A DNA stretch of 64,000 nucleotides, taken from contig CM055744.1 of the NCBI GenBank assembly GCA_029465975.1, positions 9,409,096 to 9,473,095 on the forward strand. Direction: 5' to 3'. Within the stretch, counting starts at the first letter, position 1, and the number at the start of each line of letters is the position of its first letter. The notes below the pieces were generated by a model. The model did no database searches, was not told where the DNA came from, and saw only the letters and a program-made list of their open reading frames with translations. This DNA comes from Dallia pectoralis (Eukaryota > Chordata > Actinopteri > Esociformes > Umbridae). Position numbers and translations under genes: made by a program. Positions 1-13,889 of the stretch are shown here, piece by piece.

Positions 1-3000
1 TCGGAGTAGCAGCAAGACCGTAGATTGATGGCTCTGAAGACAACCCAGCCAGCATCATATCCATCCACCGGCGCTACCGCCTCCACCGGTCCCGCCAGCT
101 GCATGCCGCCCACCCTTTTTCCCCACCAGGGTCAGCATCGAGACATCCTTCTGGTTATTATTACGCTCTCCCTCCAGTAGAGTCGGCGAGCAGAGAAAGC
201 AATCGCCCTTCCCCTCAAAACCAATCAGACCGGCACTCATTCCAATCATTTAGCCTCGCTGGAGGAAAACAACTAACTCCGCTTGCTTCCTCCCCCCGTA
301 ATGAGTTCTCACAATGAGGATCATGGTGCATCAAATGCCCACAGATAGATTCCCAGGTACCCTAACTTGTATATTTATGAACCGGGGAACAGTTTGCCTA
401 CCCGGTTTGCCTTTGTAAGCCAATCAGTTCTTGGAAGAAGTGGAAGCTGGTCTCCAGACGGCAGGGCTCTGTAGAAGTAGTCCTTATAGCGGTAATGATA
501 TGAATACACTGGTTTAAAGAGCTGCAGCAGACCGGAGGCCTGTGTTGTGTTCATTCTGAATGTACTTCTTAACCTGCCTCAAAACGTACATCAAAGAACA
601 AACCCGACACGCGTCCGAGGTAAATTATCATTCTAAAAGTGTCCTGACATATCATTTTGAATTGCATAATAAACTGCAGATAATGCCAGCTATTCGCAAC
701 GGATGAAGGCTGCCGTATTTCCAGTCAGAATCAGTGGGTATATTTTACCAAGTTAAAGTGCACAAGCTGCGAGCAATTACTGTTTTCTTGATATGGGAAA
801 GAATGTCAGATTTTTCTGGTATTATTTTGGGAATTGGTCAACTGCTATAAACGATGTTACCTGCTACCTACCCTCCCTGTGGATAATCTCAGACGGCCGC
901 TTCTTTGACATGTTGACGAGTCTTTCCACTTGGCCGTGACTAATGAAAGTATTGACAATTACTCTTGGCTCTTGTCGTAAAACACGACCATCGCTGAGTA
1001 GCATATGTGTGATTGATCAAACGGGGACTAGGTCACCCTAATGATGTGGTCAAGGCCTTATGTCACAATCTTCCAGGTCTCGTCTGATGGATGACCTGCC
1101 AAATGGCAGGGGGGAACTGTACATCAAAGGGTTTATGTACGGTATGTCTGTGTGAGCGTGCATTTGTGTAAATTACATCTCTCCATTATGACATTTAGTA
1201 CGACACTGTTTCAAGATTGTCAGGACCTCCAATTTGCAGTCTTTCGCACAAGCTTCTACAATAGACAACTTGAGGCATGAAAGGAAATGGTGCGACTGAG
1301 AATTAAAGACAGCGTTTTGTGGATGTTAATGAAGATTGACTCTGAGGGGGTTAAAATAATGTAACAGTTTAAACAGGTAATCAGGTAAACTATTTTAATG
1401 CGGTTTTAATTTGCAGCAGCCGTTTACACCCAGAGTGAGTGGCTTTTTGCAGTCCACGATGCAGACATAAATGTTAATTTACGTTTAATAAAATGTGGTG
1501 AAGGTTACCATATTGTTATTCCTCCCCTGGCGAGTTTCTGTATTCCTAATTTCTCTACCCAGTGACCCCACCACAATGACCAAAAGACTCTTATTTACAT
1601 GCTAATCAGAAAGTAGTCCGCATTTGTTGTTGCCACAGCAACAGTCATCACTTCGTCCTCAGCTGCAAATATAAAAGCCCTTATTTTCGAAGTTATTTGT
1701 GGAGGTAATGACAAATTGGAATCGGAGCAAAAAAAGTGTTATTTAGGCGTTTAAAATAACATCTCAGACACAACGTTGGGTTTTATAATGTTGGATCCAA
1801 GAAGCTTTCGTCCTCACAAACTCTGTCAGGTCAACATGCTGATTTAATTAGACTATTTAGTGAATAATAATGATTTTCAAAACTTTAATCAATGGAAAAA
1901 CTCTGGAGAAGTGCATTTCCTAGACCTCATAAAGAAACGTCTGTCACGAGTGAGGATTCTTCCTTACTCTGGGTGCAATTAGTTGGGTAATTGGTTTAGC
2001 ATTATGCACACGCCAGGTGGGGGTTTGTAATTAGTTTTTTTATTTAAGTTGAGCGTTTGCCATTTCACATTGTTCAGCATTATTATTAAGACGCTTGTTA
2101 CGCGCAGTTTTAGTTTCACGTACAGCTATATGTTTTAGCGTTCGTCGCTACGCGTTTGTCTCGATTGTTTGAATAAATACAACAGACGGATCATCCTGGC
2201 TCTGCACTCTCCCTGCACTACACCTGCAATGTTTGTGACAACGTGCTTACCATCAGAGGTACATGGAAATCAAATAATCAATTTTCTGTAAATCATTAAC
2301 GTCTCACAGGCCTTTTAAACCAGGTAAATACCTTGTTTGGGAGAGAGCTAATGGTACTGTATAAGTGTATCTCCCTGACTGCTGGCTAGATGAGGCCGAT
2401 CAAGCAGTGTTCTGTCACATCCAAATTACAGGGAGAAGTGAAAAATACAGTACAGGACAGAGAATTAGATTGCTGCTCATTCCATCAAACTCCATACAAG
2501 CGACGTGAAAAAGAAACCACAAAAGCCCTCCTCTGGGGATACTGGGAATGTCACGGGATAATGTCATATTCTAAATGACAGACCAGATCTGATATTTATC
2601 ACCAAAACGTATTTCTTTTTAGTCCAACGTCCAGGTCAAAGTTGACTCCACTACAAACTCAAACAGAGATGATGTTAAAGGGAGGTTTTACAGGAATATT
2701 TATCCAGGAAATGACATGTGCCACTTCTGAATAAATGATTCCATTCATGCAGACCCCAGTGTTGGACGGGGAATGCTTAATGCCAAAACCCCCACATTTG
2801 ACTAATTGTATTAAAGCAGTTTCCTACTGGGTGCTGCCACTGTTTCTGTATTGGGCAACTCATTTCACACTGGCAACATGTTTTGAAAGACTGTGACGAC
2901 GTCAAACGAGGCAGAAAGCGTTGTTCACTTGCAAAGCAAGAAGAGAATAGACCCCTGACCTAGTCCCTGATGACAAACGGAATAAGAGTCCAGGTGCAAA

Positions 3001-3599
3001 ACACACAACATTAAGTGAAAGTAGAAAGTGGAATAAGAGAAAAATACTACATCTCTGAGACTTGACTGAATGCGTGTGGTAAAGAGATTTTCAATGTAGC
3101 ATCACCTTTGGTGTCTAAAAAGTGAAGGGAATGTAACACTGTGTATTTGATGTGGACAACTTGGGTTTGAGGAACCAAGCCAAAGCAACAGATTAAATAC
3201 AAATACAAGGCTTTCACTAGTCTATTTAGGTGAATAATCAAACCGAAATTGAAAAGAAATGTAAAAAAAGAGCCAGGGCAAGGCGACTGCATTTAACATC
3301 CTCCTCTCTAATACAAACGTACTTCATTGTTGGTGCGTCACTGCACCTCACACTGGCGTTGAGTCATTGTAGCAGCTTTCTCATTCGCCTCTTCCTTCTC
3401 AGTGATGCCTTCACAGGCACCAAGTTGTATACACTGTAGAGGGTTTAAACAGATCTCTCTCTTCTAGTCTTTCGCTGCTGAATGTCAATGTGCATTTGGA
3501 TTCCACAGGGCCAATGGACTTGTGTTGCAAACTTTCTTATAGGGTTAGGTGTTTTCTTTCAATGTGCAACTTGCCAATGTGTACCTTGCTAGTTGTCCT
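1..3599. other. ptprt intron sequence, nothing recognised
   Basis: AT-rich, apparently single-copy sequence downstream of the FN3 exon on the minus strand. I looked for the second FN3 exon and found none. ORFs are short and lack splice context. Confidence 0.6.
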
Positions 3600-4135
3600 T
3601 TAAATGACAAGTGGTTGAAGCTGATTGGTTGTACTCGTATGGTAGGGTCTGGCTCATATTACAGAACCTCACATGGCAAATGACATGTGGCTGAAGCTGA
3701 TTGGTTGTACTCGTATGGTAGGGGTCTGGCTCATGTTACAGTACTTAACAGGGCAAATGACAAGTAGCTGAAGCTGATTGGTTGTACTCGTATGGTAGGG
3801 GTCTGGCTCATGTTACAGTACTTAACAGGGCAAATGACAAGTAGCTGAAGCTGATTGGTTGTACTCGTACGGTAGGGGTCTGGCTCATGTTACAGTACCT
3901 AACATGGCAAATGACAAGTGGCTGAAGCTGATTGGTTGTACTCGTATGGTAGGGGTCTGGCTCATGTTACAGTACCTAACATGGCAAATTACAAGTGGCT
4001 GAAGCTGATTAGTTGTACTCGTATTGTAGGGGTCTGGCTTATATTACAGTACCTAACTGGGCAAATGACAAGTGGCTGAAGCTGATTAGTTGTACTCAGA
4101 TGGTAGGGGTCTGGTTACAGTACTTAACAGGGCAC
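3600..4135. repeat. 77-bp minisatellite, about 7 copies
   Basis: The core AAGCTGATTGGTTGTACTCG recurs at 3618, 3694, 3771, 3848, 3925, 4002 and 4079, a 76-77 bp period. Units carry a few substitutions, such as ATTAGTT for ATTGGTT in the last two. No coding potential. Confidence 0.95.
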
Positions 4136-6547
4136 AACACTACACTACATCCTTAAAAAATTGGCTTTTGAACAAAAGTCTTTGTGGCCCACTGAGAATC
4201 ATTTTGCTAATAGATTATGATCCATGTATGAACTTCACACCCAGCCTAAAGCAAGAGGTTTTAAAAATACATTTGTAAAATATTCAAATGTGTGAGAAGT
4301 TGTTGCCCAAACACAGTCAGGTTGACACAGATGCTTCAGAACCCTTTCCAACTCACATTAGCTAGGTCCTAAAAGTTAATTAACTCTTCAAATAATCATA
4401 TAAGGTTTGTTCAAATGTTTATATTCCTCTTCTTCTGTAGGTTGCAGTTGCTTGTGGTTGAGTCCACAAACAATTTTTTGACTTGATATAGATAGTATTA
4501 TGACAACCAATTCTGAATAAATGTCTAATAAAAAGCATATCCTCAAACACGAATTTTGGGGAGGATAAACTGCATGCACAAAAAGAGTGAAAGCAGAAAT
4601 AAATGAATGTGTTACCTGTATAAAATAAGAGCACAGGTGTCCTTTAGTGAATGGTGTTAGGCAACCAGAACATGCAGTGACCTCACGCTGAACCCTGGGC
4701 TATGTAGACTCACGTGGCCCTGCCTGGGATGTGTCTGCAAGAATCGTCACATCATCAGCATTCATTAGCTAACACCTCTGGTGCTACACTTCTCCCATCT
4801 GTTCCTCACAGCCGAGGGAGGTGTTGATTACAACTGTTACGCTATGGCACGTGTGCGGGATTTATAAATGACTCATGTCTTCAGTCTTGCACCCATTTGC
4901 AAAGATTCCACACCACGCCGTGCCTACTCTCATGAATATATTAATAGTGGATCAAAACGACAACAATGGCACACTGTAGTAGCAGTGAAACAACAAGCAA
5001 TTGAACAGGGAGGGTACAAGTTTAGGAAAAATCGCATATCATCTGTTACTAATGAAAGCTTTTACACGTGGACAGACAGTTGTGTGTTAAATGAAAGCCT
5101 TGGATAGGTCTGTGGTTTGTTGTTTTTTTCATAATGTTTGTGTTTAAGCCCTATTGCCTCACAAACCCATGGAAACCAGATTACCACATCAACCTTCATG
5201 AACTGTAACTTCACGTAGACGAGGACCGGGCCAGTCGGCCTTGAGGCATTAAAATTCGATAAAAAGAGACAGGATACACCGACCGGAATGTGCTCAAAGG
5301 AAATGTATTGCACAGAGAATCTGACTGAACAAGTCGTTCTCATTTGGAATAGATGTGCTGAAAGAGAACGTTGAGCCCTTTCGTTAAGGCCCAGAAATCA
5401 GTCTGAACGTCTTCTCGGTGACATTCATTAATATTCTGGTAATGGCCCCAAAAAAGCTCAACAGAGCCATCGCTCTTAATTTTGCTGACGTGAATCAATG
5501 AAAGGTATCTGTCATGCGGAGGAGAAATGACAGCCCACGTGTCTTCTGGGGGGGCATCATGAACCTAATCTCTCTTCTCAATCGTTGGCAGACATCAAAT
5601 CCAATCAGCCTGTGTCAAATGCTTATCTAAAACCTGGATGTCAGACGTCCATTTTAAAAGGATTTAACATTAAGACTCTATACAGAGTGGTGTGTGGGGC
5701 CGAAATGTCATAACCGTAAAGTCCGACAGGCACCACAAAACAAGGAGACAATACTATTGGACTGGAACAAAACACCCAAGTGAGGTAGAGGCTAAAAGAA
5801 GAGAAGAAATAAAAACATTATTTCTTTTTTTGAAACGTCAATTCAGAGAATGCCAGAGGGGGGTAGAAAAGAAGAAAAAGTGTGAGGCGGAAGTTCTGAT
5901 AAGTGTGAGAGTTTCCGCTTGTGCCAAATATCACCTCCTCCAGATGAATCGTTCCGTGTGCTCTTGATTGTTTGTGTCTTGGAATCCAATGGAGGAGGAA
6001 CAGTCTTGAGAACAGAAGTATTTTCCAAACACTCTGAGAAGTCGTGTTCCCAGTTTTACAAGAACCAACAGTGGCAGAACTCGCACAAAGTTAGTGTCTT
6101 GGAAAAAAATGACCCTTTACCTCACTGGTGACTAATGGATAAGACAAGGAGATTATAGAGACAGGTCTAGGGTCAGGAACATTATCCTACACAATTTAAT
6201 TATGAAACTCAACGCCGCCCCAGCATTGTAAGACCTTAGAAGCGGCTTGTGTCTTATGAGCACGTCTTTATCAAGTCATCCATTCAGTGGTATTGCTGCA
6301 AGAGCAATTCTCTATTTTTACTATTGACTGTTGGAAGAACAACAAAGAAGAACAGACGAGCTTGGCTGTGAGTGGATATTGATTAGCAACGGTCCGAATT
6401 CCTGAAAGGTCAAAAACACAGAACGTGATATTGTATCAGCTGCATAAAGCTGATACACGTGTCTCAAAAAAAGATCCAGCACATGTCATGTATTTACTGT
6501 GTTTATATAATGTACATTCATGTTATATTCTACTGCACATAAACCAT
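4136..6547. other. ptprt intron sequence, nothing recognised
   Basis: No exon, transposon or tandem repeat recognised. ORFs of 60-93 codons are not convincing. Confidence 0.55.
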
Positions 6548-6785
6548 AATGAGAGTCCACAGACACACACACATAACCACAGACACACATCATCACAGAC
6601 AAACGTCAACACACACATGTCCACAGACACATGTCACTACACACATACCCACAGACACATATTTACAGACACACATCACCACACACATGTCCCTGGACAC
6701 ACATCCCCACACAGACATCCACACACACGCACACACGTCCACACACGTGTCCACAGAAAAACATCTACAAACACACACAGAAGAC
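6548..6785. repeat. CA-rich cryptic minisatellite
   Basis: Irregular CACA tracts interspersed with GACACATGTC and ACATCACCAC motifs. It yields spurious His/Thr-rich ORFs. Confidence 0.85.
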
Positions 6786-8064
6786 CGACATACATCCTTT
6801 AATAGGATAATTCTCCAGTGAGATCATTATAAACTGCAGAGTCAATACTAAACGCCAAAGAGCCATTCAACACTTGAAGAGGCTCTCCATATTCTGCTCC
6901 AGTTTGACTGGCCCATCTGGAATTACCGCACAGGCATTTTCTGACAGTATGACTGTATTTTTTTTGTTTTTAGATATTTTTTCCCCCATAAGTACATCGT
7001 AACCTAAAGTCTGACATAACAATACAACAAAAAGGACAGTGTTGAATTTTTTTTTGAATTGGCATCTTAAAGTCCTTAACTTTCCGCGTGAATAATGAAA
7101 AGTATGGAATATCTGTCCTCAACGTGGCCTTCATGGTCAGGCACTTGGAGACATTTGGCTCATTGAAATTCATTTAGCGCCATAAGGGTGCTTGACGGCT
7201 ATTGAAAACCCACAAGCACGTTTGTTAGTTAGACATAATTCACCAGTGAACAGACTGCGGAGGGTTGCGTTCATTCACGTTTCGTTTCCCTAAAAAACGG
7301 TGTGTCTGTTTTAGCCTCCACACAACCAACCTTTTGATTTCATAAAATATCACTGTCCATAAAAGGCCGTTACAAAAGGCTGTTTCTTAAACTTCTTTCC
7401 GAACAGAATAGCTGCAGTAGGCAGAGGAGTGAAACAAAGCCGTAAATCCTGCTGGTAAAACTAAAAGCCATCTCTTAATAGGACGAGGACATAAGCCAGG
7501 AGACATATTAGCCTCGGCATCATAAATATTCAGTTAACAGAAGGGAGAAGGTGTTTTAAAATGTGATCAATCCAGAAGATGTTACAGCTCCCTCCGATTA
7601 TCAGTGTGTCCATATCGCACTCCAACAAGGTCTCCACTCCGTACAGGAAAATGTGTGTGTGTGTGCGTCCATGTTTGCCAGAACAGCCCCAGTGGCAAGT
7701 TGAGAGCGAGAAAGATCAGTTGGAGATAAATGTAATATTGCAAAGCTGTCCTCTCAGATCATGGCAAATGGAGAGTTTAGAGCTGACCCGGGAGACCAGC
7801 TGCGGAGGTCAAGCAACGCCATCTCCTTCTCACCCGGAAATAATGCAAACCAATTAACAGCGGAGGTGTCCTTCAGGCCGGGAATAAAGGCTGCGCTGGA
7901 CAATGGTCCGCTGCCCGTCGTCTATGTAAAGCATACATCATGAAGGGCAATGGTAACAGCCAATCCAATACAATCTAAAGAGAAAACTGCGTGCATCGCG
8001 AGAAACATGATTAAATGCGCCCTGTGACAAACCCAGGAAACTTCAAAGCTAATACCAGAGCAAG
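6786..8064. other. ptprt intron sequence, nothing recognised
   Basis: No repeat or exon recognised up to the left edge of block X. Confidence 0.55.
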
Positions 8065-9459
8065 GATTAGTTTTTCAAAAATACCCCTCATTGCCGTAGA
8101 ATATTTCAAATGTCCCCGTGTCAAGTTGAACATTTTCCAAATCTTATTCTTACAACGGGTTTACCTGACGAGCGATTGGCAACTGTCCATTCCCTCTCCC
8201 GGGAGAGAGAGAGCAGGGGTAGGGGGATTTTTCATTTTCAGGGCAACCAGCCAAGGACAGAGGGAGAGATACTACATGAGAAATAGGTTGAATGGTTGCC
8301 ACAGCAGCTCTCACGAGCACATTATCACCTACATCATCCAACGCACAGTTGGGGGGGTGAGAAAGATTTATCGTTACGCAGGGGGGAAGAAAGATAATAC
8401 GAATAAATCCTGTTTGGTTGAGAGTCAAGCGGAGGTCTATAGTCAATAGATCATTCGCGCGCAGCACAAAATGGATTAGAGATCTACGGTCCACATCTTA
8501 ACGAGCCGAATGCTTCTTTATCACCGTGGGTGTTAAGACTCGGGTAAAAGAAGTGTGTCAGTCTGTGGGATGACAGCCTGAGATGAAGGCCCACGCTGGG
8601 AGCCAAAGACCCCACGTCCCGCATTGTTGCCCAACAGATATTAATAATTGGGTCCCAACCTGAAGAGTACCCAGAAATCACCTCTGACGGGCCAGAGAGA
8701 GAGAGAGAGAGCTGGGAGCAAATTAGAACACTGTGATATATCTGATCTTAAGCCTTGAGCGGTCGGGAGAGGAAAACGTGTGAGAGGAATACTGAGATAT
8801 TCTGTCGAAATTATGACCCTGATCGAAGTTGAAGTTCTGAGAAAAGTGGAAAATGAAGGAGTCTGATTGAGTGAAGAATCCTGAGGACTTAATGAAATGT
8901 GACTGATGAAGAGTGGTTCTTATGAAGTGAGTTGTGTTAACAGAGAAGGAATTTGCTTTTATAGCCTGCTGTTTCACAAGTCAAACAAACCAATATCAAA
9001 ATAAAAACCTCGTTGGGTTTAGAGCACTTAACGCCTTCATTTTAAACGAAGTATTTTTCTCATCCAATTATTTTAAATGGATTCTGTAAAGGCTGAGCTT
9101 TGCGTCAGAATTTCAGTGGCAAACATTTTCCATATTTCAGTCTGTTCTAATATTATCCTATCAGGGTGATCGTTTTATTGCTCTTCTTTCGTTGATCTCG
9201 ATTTCTCATTGTTGCTTTGTTTTGTTCTTCTTTGCCCTGTTGTCCTGTTTCCTACTCTAGTCTTCAAATGTAAAAGGTATTTAAAGTGGATTGAGGTGTC
9301 CCGCAGTGTCAGTGGGGATTTGCGTTATTCCCTGTCTCAGACTCCCCCGGAGACCTGCAATCCTCAAAGGGAAACGTAAAGACAAACAAGATTTAAACCT
9401 TGTGGTTTCCAAAGAACGTTGCTTAAACAATAGTGTAATGTTACCAAAATGTTCCTCAA

Positions 9460-10060
9460 TAATCCTAACTACATAACTTGATATCTAGATGTCCGAATTA
9501 TAATCCTAGCTACATAATTTGATATCTAGATGTCCATATTATAATCCTAACTACATAACTTGATATCTAGATGGCCATATTATAATCCTGGCTACATAAA
9601 TTGATATCGTCCATATTATAATCCTAGCTACATAACTTGATATCGTCCGTATTATAATCCTAGCTACATAAATTGATATCGTCCATATTATAATCCTAGC
9701 TACATAACTTGATATCGTCCATATTATAATCCTAGCTACATAACTTGATATCGTCCGTATTATAATCCTAGCTACATAACTTGATATCGTCCATATTATA
9801 ATCCTAGCTACATAAATTGATATCTAGATGGCCATATTATAATCCTGGCTACATAAATTGATATCGTCCATATTATAATCCTAGCTACATAACTTGATAT
9901 CGTCCATATTATAATCCTAGCTACATAACTTGATATCGTCCATATTATAATCCTAGCTACATAACTTGATATCGTCCATATTATAATCCTGGCTACATAA
10001 CTTGATATCGTCCATATTATAATCCTAGCTACATAACTTGATATTGTCCATATTATAATC
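9460..10060. repeat. 36-bp minisatellite (about 16 units) in block X
   Basis: The unit is ATAATCCTAGCTACATAACT plus TGATATCGTCCATATT, 36 bp; a longer variant carries TAGATGG or TAGATGTCC after GATATC. The 36-bp period keeps a minus-strand frame open (IIIWTISSYVAR repeated), which is not a gene. Copies in inverse orientation occur at 16755-17275 and, badly degraded, at 33470-34025. Confidence 0.95.
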
Positions 10061-10549
10061 AAGTGTTTTCCCCCATTTGGCCTCAATATGCCGTGGTTGG
10101 GTCGCCTGAAGCGCTGCCAGCTGCTAACACACAGACCAGACGTGCAGACAGTTAGTCAGTCGAGGGCCCTGGAGCATCTACGGACCCCCCTATTCACCTA
10201 CACACCTCCACCCAGCCCTCTCGTCTCTCTGGCCTCCTCTCTTAACCTCTGGCCAGGCCACACATGCCTCTTCCGATTTATCTCCTTCGCCTCCTTCGTG
10301 CACCACCCACTCGTGTCCTCGTTCCCCACGACGCCTCACTGACAGGTAAACACGGGCAGTTGCCACTTCCAAAAACACATGTTTCTTTCTGCTGCACTTC
10401 ACACAAACACACCGCCCCCCTCCCTAAACCCCACCCACCACCACCCCTCCAACCCACACACGACACACGGAGGAGTTTAGAGCGACGGAGCCGTGGCCAG
10501 CATCCTTCTTTGTTCCACTTCACCTCCGCTCTGCCCTGCGCTGTCTCTC

Positions 10550-10622
10550 TCAGTCATTTTCTCTCTCTACCGGTCTCTCTCTCTATCGCTCTCTCTCTCT
10601 CTACCAGTCTCTCTATCGGCTC
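10550..10622. repeat. CT-rich low-complexity tract
   Basis: TCTCTC runs broken by ACCGG, ATCG and ACCAG. The inverted counterpart is at about 16213-16290. Confidence 0.85.
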
Positions 10623-12327
10623 GCCGTGATATGATGAAAACAGGCAGCCTCTTCAAAATCGATCTGAGACTAACATTAACACACACAGACACACACACAC
10701 ACTCTTGAATGAGTACGCACATACCCAGATCACAAAATATGCTTATTGGTTCTGACTCACATCTGATGGCGTCTGATAAAGTGTCTGGTTGTCTGTAACG
10801 GACCAGAGGGGGCACACCGTGCTGTTGGTTGGACTGTGTCGAACAGGTTGGGACTTGTATAACCGAGGCTGAACACCAACACCTTATGGCTGGCAAACAG
10901 CCTTAAAAACGATGTATTTTGCCCTATTGCTTTAGCTTGTTAGCGGTGATCTTGCTGACCACGTCGTCTAGTGAGTATTAAGGTACTTACTGTAATTCAG
11001 ATCTGGTTCTTCTATCTAGCTGTTTTAAGATGAATGCACTTTGATAAAGTCGCAGTGTCTTTAAGTCGCTCCAGATGCTAATTTTCTAACTGTATTTAAA
11101 TGTACAGACCGGGATAGACTACTGTACACAGATATCGGCGTCAGAACTGTTCTCAAATCCAAATCGGCGCGACAGTCTCTATCCGGTCCTATAGATCCGG
11201 TCCGCTCGCTGCCTGAGAACCTCCCTTCTAACCCGTCATTAAAACGGTATGGGCTTGAATCTCAAACTTGTGCGTGTTTTCTTCGGTACCTCGGCTCCGG
11301 CCGTATCCGTCTGCCGCGGTTTCCCGGGGTAAGGCGTCATTCATCGACTCGTGCCTTTGACGGTGTTAATGGGCGTTGCAGTGGCAAGTCATCAGCCTCT
11401 CAGCGGCGTCTCCTCCGCGCACACGCCAGACGAGGGCCTTGCTGAATGCCACCGCCCGTAGCTGCACGTTGGCGCCGAGGCACTTCTCACACCGCACACC
11501 GGATTTGCATAATGGGAACGACCGCGGTGGGAATCGGCAGAGCGCAGAATGCCTAATAGGTAGGCCCTGGTTGATCGTAGCGAGCCTGTCAAAAAACGGA
11601 ATTGGACACATTTGATCGGGGGAGAGGCAGCCCCTAGTCCACAAAGGCACCAGGGGCCCTGAGACCGTGTCCAGGCACAGAAAGGCAGTGCCGCGGAACC
11701 AAGGAGCACACAGAGAAACCCACGTGCGGACAAACCGACCAAAAGAAGCCTGAGCACAGCAGTTAGACAACAGGCGAGCGGACTAACAAAAGTACCTGTC
11801 AACTGTCGACGGAGACACACATCCGGTGGCACATTCGAACACAGACCCCTCCCGCGAGCGTTCGTTCTGTGTACGCTTCAAAAGGTCAGGGAAGACAGAA
11901 AGCATTCCCATTCAAATAGCAGTGTTATCTTTGTCTTCTTGCTATCCGGACTCTTAAAGGGGCTTCTAGCGTTTCGCACCTTGAGAAAGCCCTGACAAAA
12001 TCCATTATCTCGTTCATCAGCACTATATTGAGTATGACGGCAGCACTGGGAATGCGAAAGGAGTGAGAGAAATGTACAGTAGGACACCGGGAATAGGTAG
12101 AGGAAGGGCCCGGGCAGGGGGAATAGACAAGAGAGAGAGACAGAGAGAGAGCTGGAAAAGAAGCTAAATAGAGCAATAGAGAATTCAATGGAAGGGAGAA
12201 AATAAGACAAGAAGTTGAGAAAGAGTGAGGAAAAAGAGCAAAAGAAAACATGGAATGACAGAAGAAATAGAAAGACAGACGAAATGACGTGATACGAGAA
12301 AGATGCACAAAGGAAAGGATGCAGAGA

Positions 12328-12328
<1 letters not shown>

Positions 12329-12369
<41 letters not shown>
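12329..12369. repeat. (GA)n microsatellite
   Basis: About 20 uninterrupted AG units. The inverted counterpart near 31490-31525 is shorter and interrupted. Confidence 0.95.
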
Positions 12370-12370
<1 letters not shown>

Positions 12371-12652
12371 TGAGAAAAAAAAGATTGTGCTGGAGAATTC
12401 GCCGGCGCCTTCACGCAGTGCTCCTTCATCATCTTCCTCACCTGGAGAACAGAGACTTCTCACGGCTGCTCATCTGCTAACCTCAATTACCATTCCCCAT
12501 CAGGGCCCCATGGGGGACATCGTACACTCACACACTTTCACACACGCTGACACACACACACACACATGCAGACAAAAACACTAACACAGTCACATACAGA
12601 CGCAGTTTCCCACACAAACAAGTCACACTTCCACTTGCTCTCTTAAAGAGAC

Positions 12653-12654
<2 letters not shown>

Positions 12655-12683
<29 letters not shown>

Positions 12684-12684
12684 A
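12655..12684. repeat. (AC)n microsatellite
   Basis: About 14 AC units; the inverted counterpart is the GT tract at about 31187-31216. Confidence 0.93.
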
Positions 12685-13139
12685 TTAATGATACACATGC
12701 ACAAGCAGGGTAACATCTGATTAGCTGTCACTTGATCAAATGAAGTGTGTCTTTCTTCCGGATGCTCCATAAGCTACCCACTGCGTCAATAATTACAAGG
12801 GAAAATTGCTCCCACCTAACCCCTTTCCCTGAGAACTCATCTCTTCCTGCACATTTTGTAACATCTCAATTATCATTATGTTCGATTTGCGCTTGAGCTC
12901 CTAAGGAGTATTAATTAGATGGAGAGAAATGCATTTTCCCAACTTGCATCGCCTCATAACATTGAGGTTTTATCCCCTCATCCTGAATAAGCTGAACTAT
13001 TCCAGCGAAAGAGTGGAGCTACTGAAAGGACGTTTGGCTACAAATGACCGACGGAAAACTTGGGACGAATAACGTATTTGTAAATGGCGAGTCATTTTTA
13101 CAGAAGCTATACAGCGCCTTGCTCAAGGGCACGAGGACA

Positions 13140-13205
13140 TACGTGCATGATGTCAGGTCTGGGATTCAAACAGGGGGATAACGCTGCAGCGACTATCTGA
13201 TGTAG
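13140..13205 (-). mobile_element. Possible tRNA-derived SINE remnant
   Basis: Read on the minus strand, GTTTGAATCCCAGACCTGAC resembles a Pol III B box (consensus GGTTCGANTCC) and CTTGAGCAAGGC lies close by, as in several fish SINEs. There is no clear A box and no full-length element. The same text occurs in the inverted copy near 30700-30770. Confidence 0.3.
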
Positions 13206-13575
13206 TGTGAACTTCAGACGGGAACTGGGCCTTACTGAGGCAGACAGTAGACTGGAACTCACTGACTCGCCGGGCAAAAGCTATTTGGTCTACTACATTT
13301 AGAAAAAGTGGTGGTGTCACTCGTGATGGATCTGGTAACCTACACCTAGATAATGGGAAAAAAGCTGTCATCATCAAAGGGTCAATAGCTGCTAACACAA
13401 ATGGATTGTACAAAAATACAATGAAAAGCGATGTGTGGAGATACACACACAGCATGAGCCCATCTGAGGATTTGAACCCCGGCACACCAGCGGTCGCTCC
13501 TCTATCGACCAACAGGGGTCCACAGCTAGAAGCAGCACACAAATATAAAACCCAGGTACAGCCTGGTTCCCTCAC

Positions 13576-13869
13576 CGGCACACTTGGTCCGGGTGATAAG
13601 CGGGGGTCCTGGGGGTCCAGTGCCCCCCTCGCCGGGCCGCGACAGCAGAACCTTGATCTCGTACTCCACATCCGGGTCCAGGTGCCACAGCTTGTAGGTG
13701 GGAGCATCGACGATGTGGGTCTCGGCCCAGTTACCCGTGGTGGTGCGGTACTCCACCTCCTTCAGGATGATGGGACCGTCCCCGATGATGGAGTTGGCGT
13801 TGGGCTTGATCCAGAGGTAGGTGGCCCCCACTGCCAGGAGCTCCGGAGGGGCAATGGGTGTAGGAGGGG
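13576..13869 (-). CDS. ptprt: ptprt exon: first fibronectin type III domain (intact copy)
   Basis: A 294-bp exon encoding one complete FN3 module. It begins APPTPIAPPELLAVGATYLW, continues IKPNANSIIGDGPIILKEVE and ends with YEIKVLLSRPGEGGTGPPGP, PLITRTKCA plus one base. It shows the typical FN3 tryptophan (YLWIKPN) and the Y-E-I/V core strand. In the R2B receptors this domain lies between the Ig domain and FN3-2 and helps form the rigid adhesive ectodomain. The acceptor is CCTTCCTTAG (AG at 13870-13871) and the donor is GTGAGG with GT at 13574-13575. Its strand and phase agree with the two Ig exons, so this is the functional copy. The 29-bp minisatellite of 13890-14320 begins about 20 bp upstream of the acceptor. 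A frameshifted inverted copy sits at 30014-30299. No second FN3 exon was found at lower coordinates. Confidence 0.95.
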
Positions 13870-13889
13870 CTAAGGAAGGACACAGAGAA

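Larger units (their letters stand above)
8065..10730 (+). repeat. Inverted-repeat block X, left copy
   Basis: The cleanest of three copies; the others are the reverse complement at 16106-18640 and 32902-34811. The text starting GATTAGTTTTTCAAAAATAC (8065) and ending CATACCCAGAT (10730) is recognisable in reverse at 18640 and 16106. It contains the 36-bp minisatellite and a CT tract. No gene is seen in it; ORFs here are shadows of low-complexity sequence. It lies in the ptprt intron downstream of the FN3 exon. Confidence 0.9.

Noticed and set aside
11366..11832. 134- and 146-codon minus-strand ORFs
   Set aside because: They overlap in different frames, and the inverted copy at 32024-32343 does not keep either frame.
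13470..13500. tRNA gene suggested by a GGGTTCAAATCC-like T-arm sequence
   Set aside because: No anticodon arm or acceptor stem could be folded around it.
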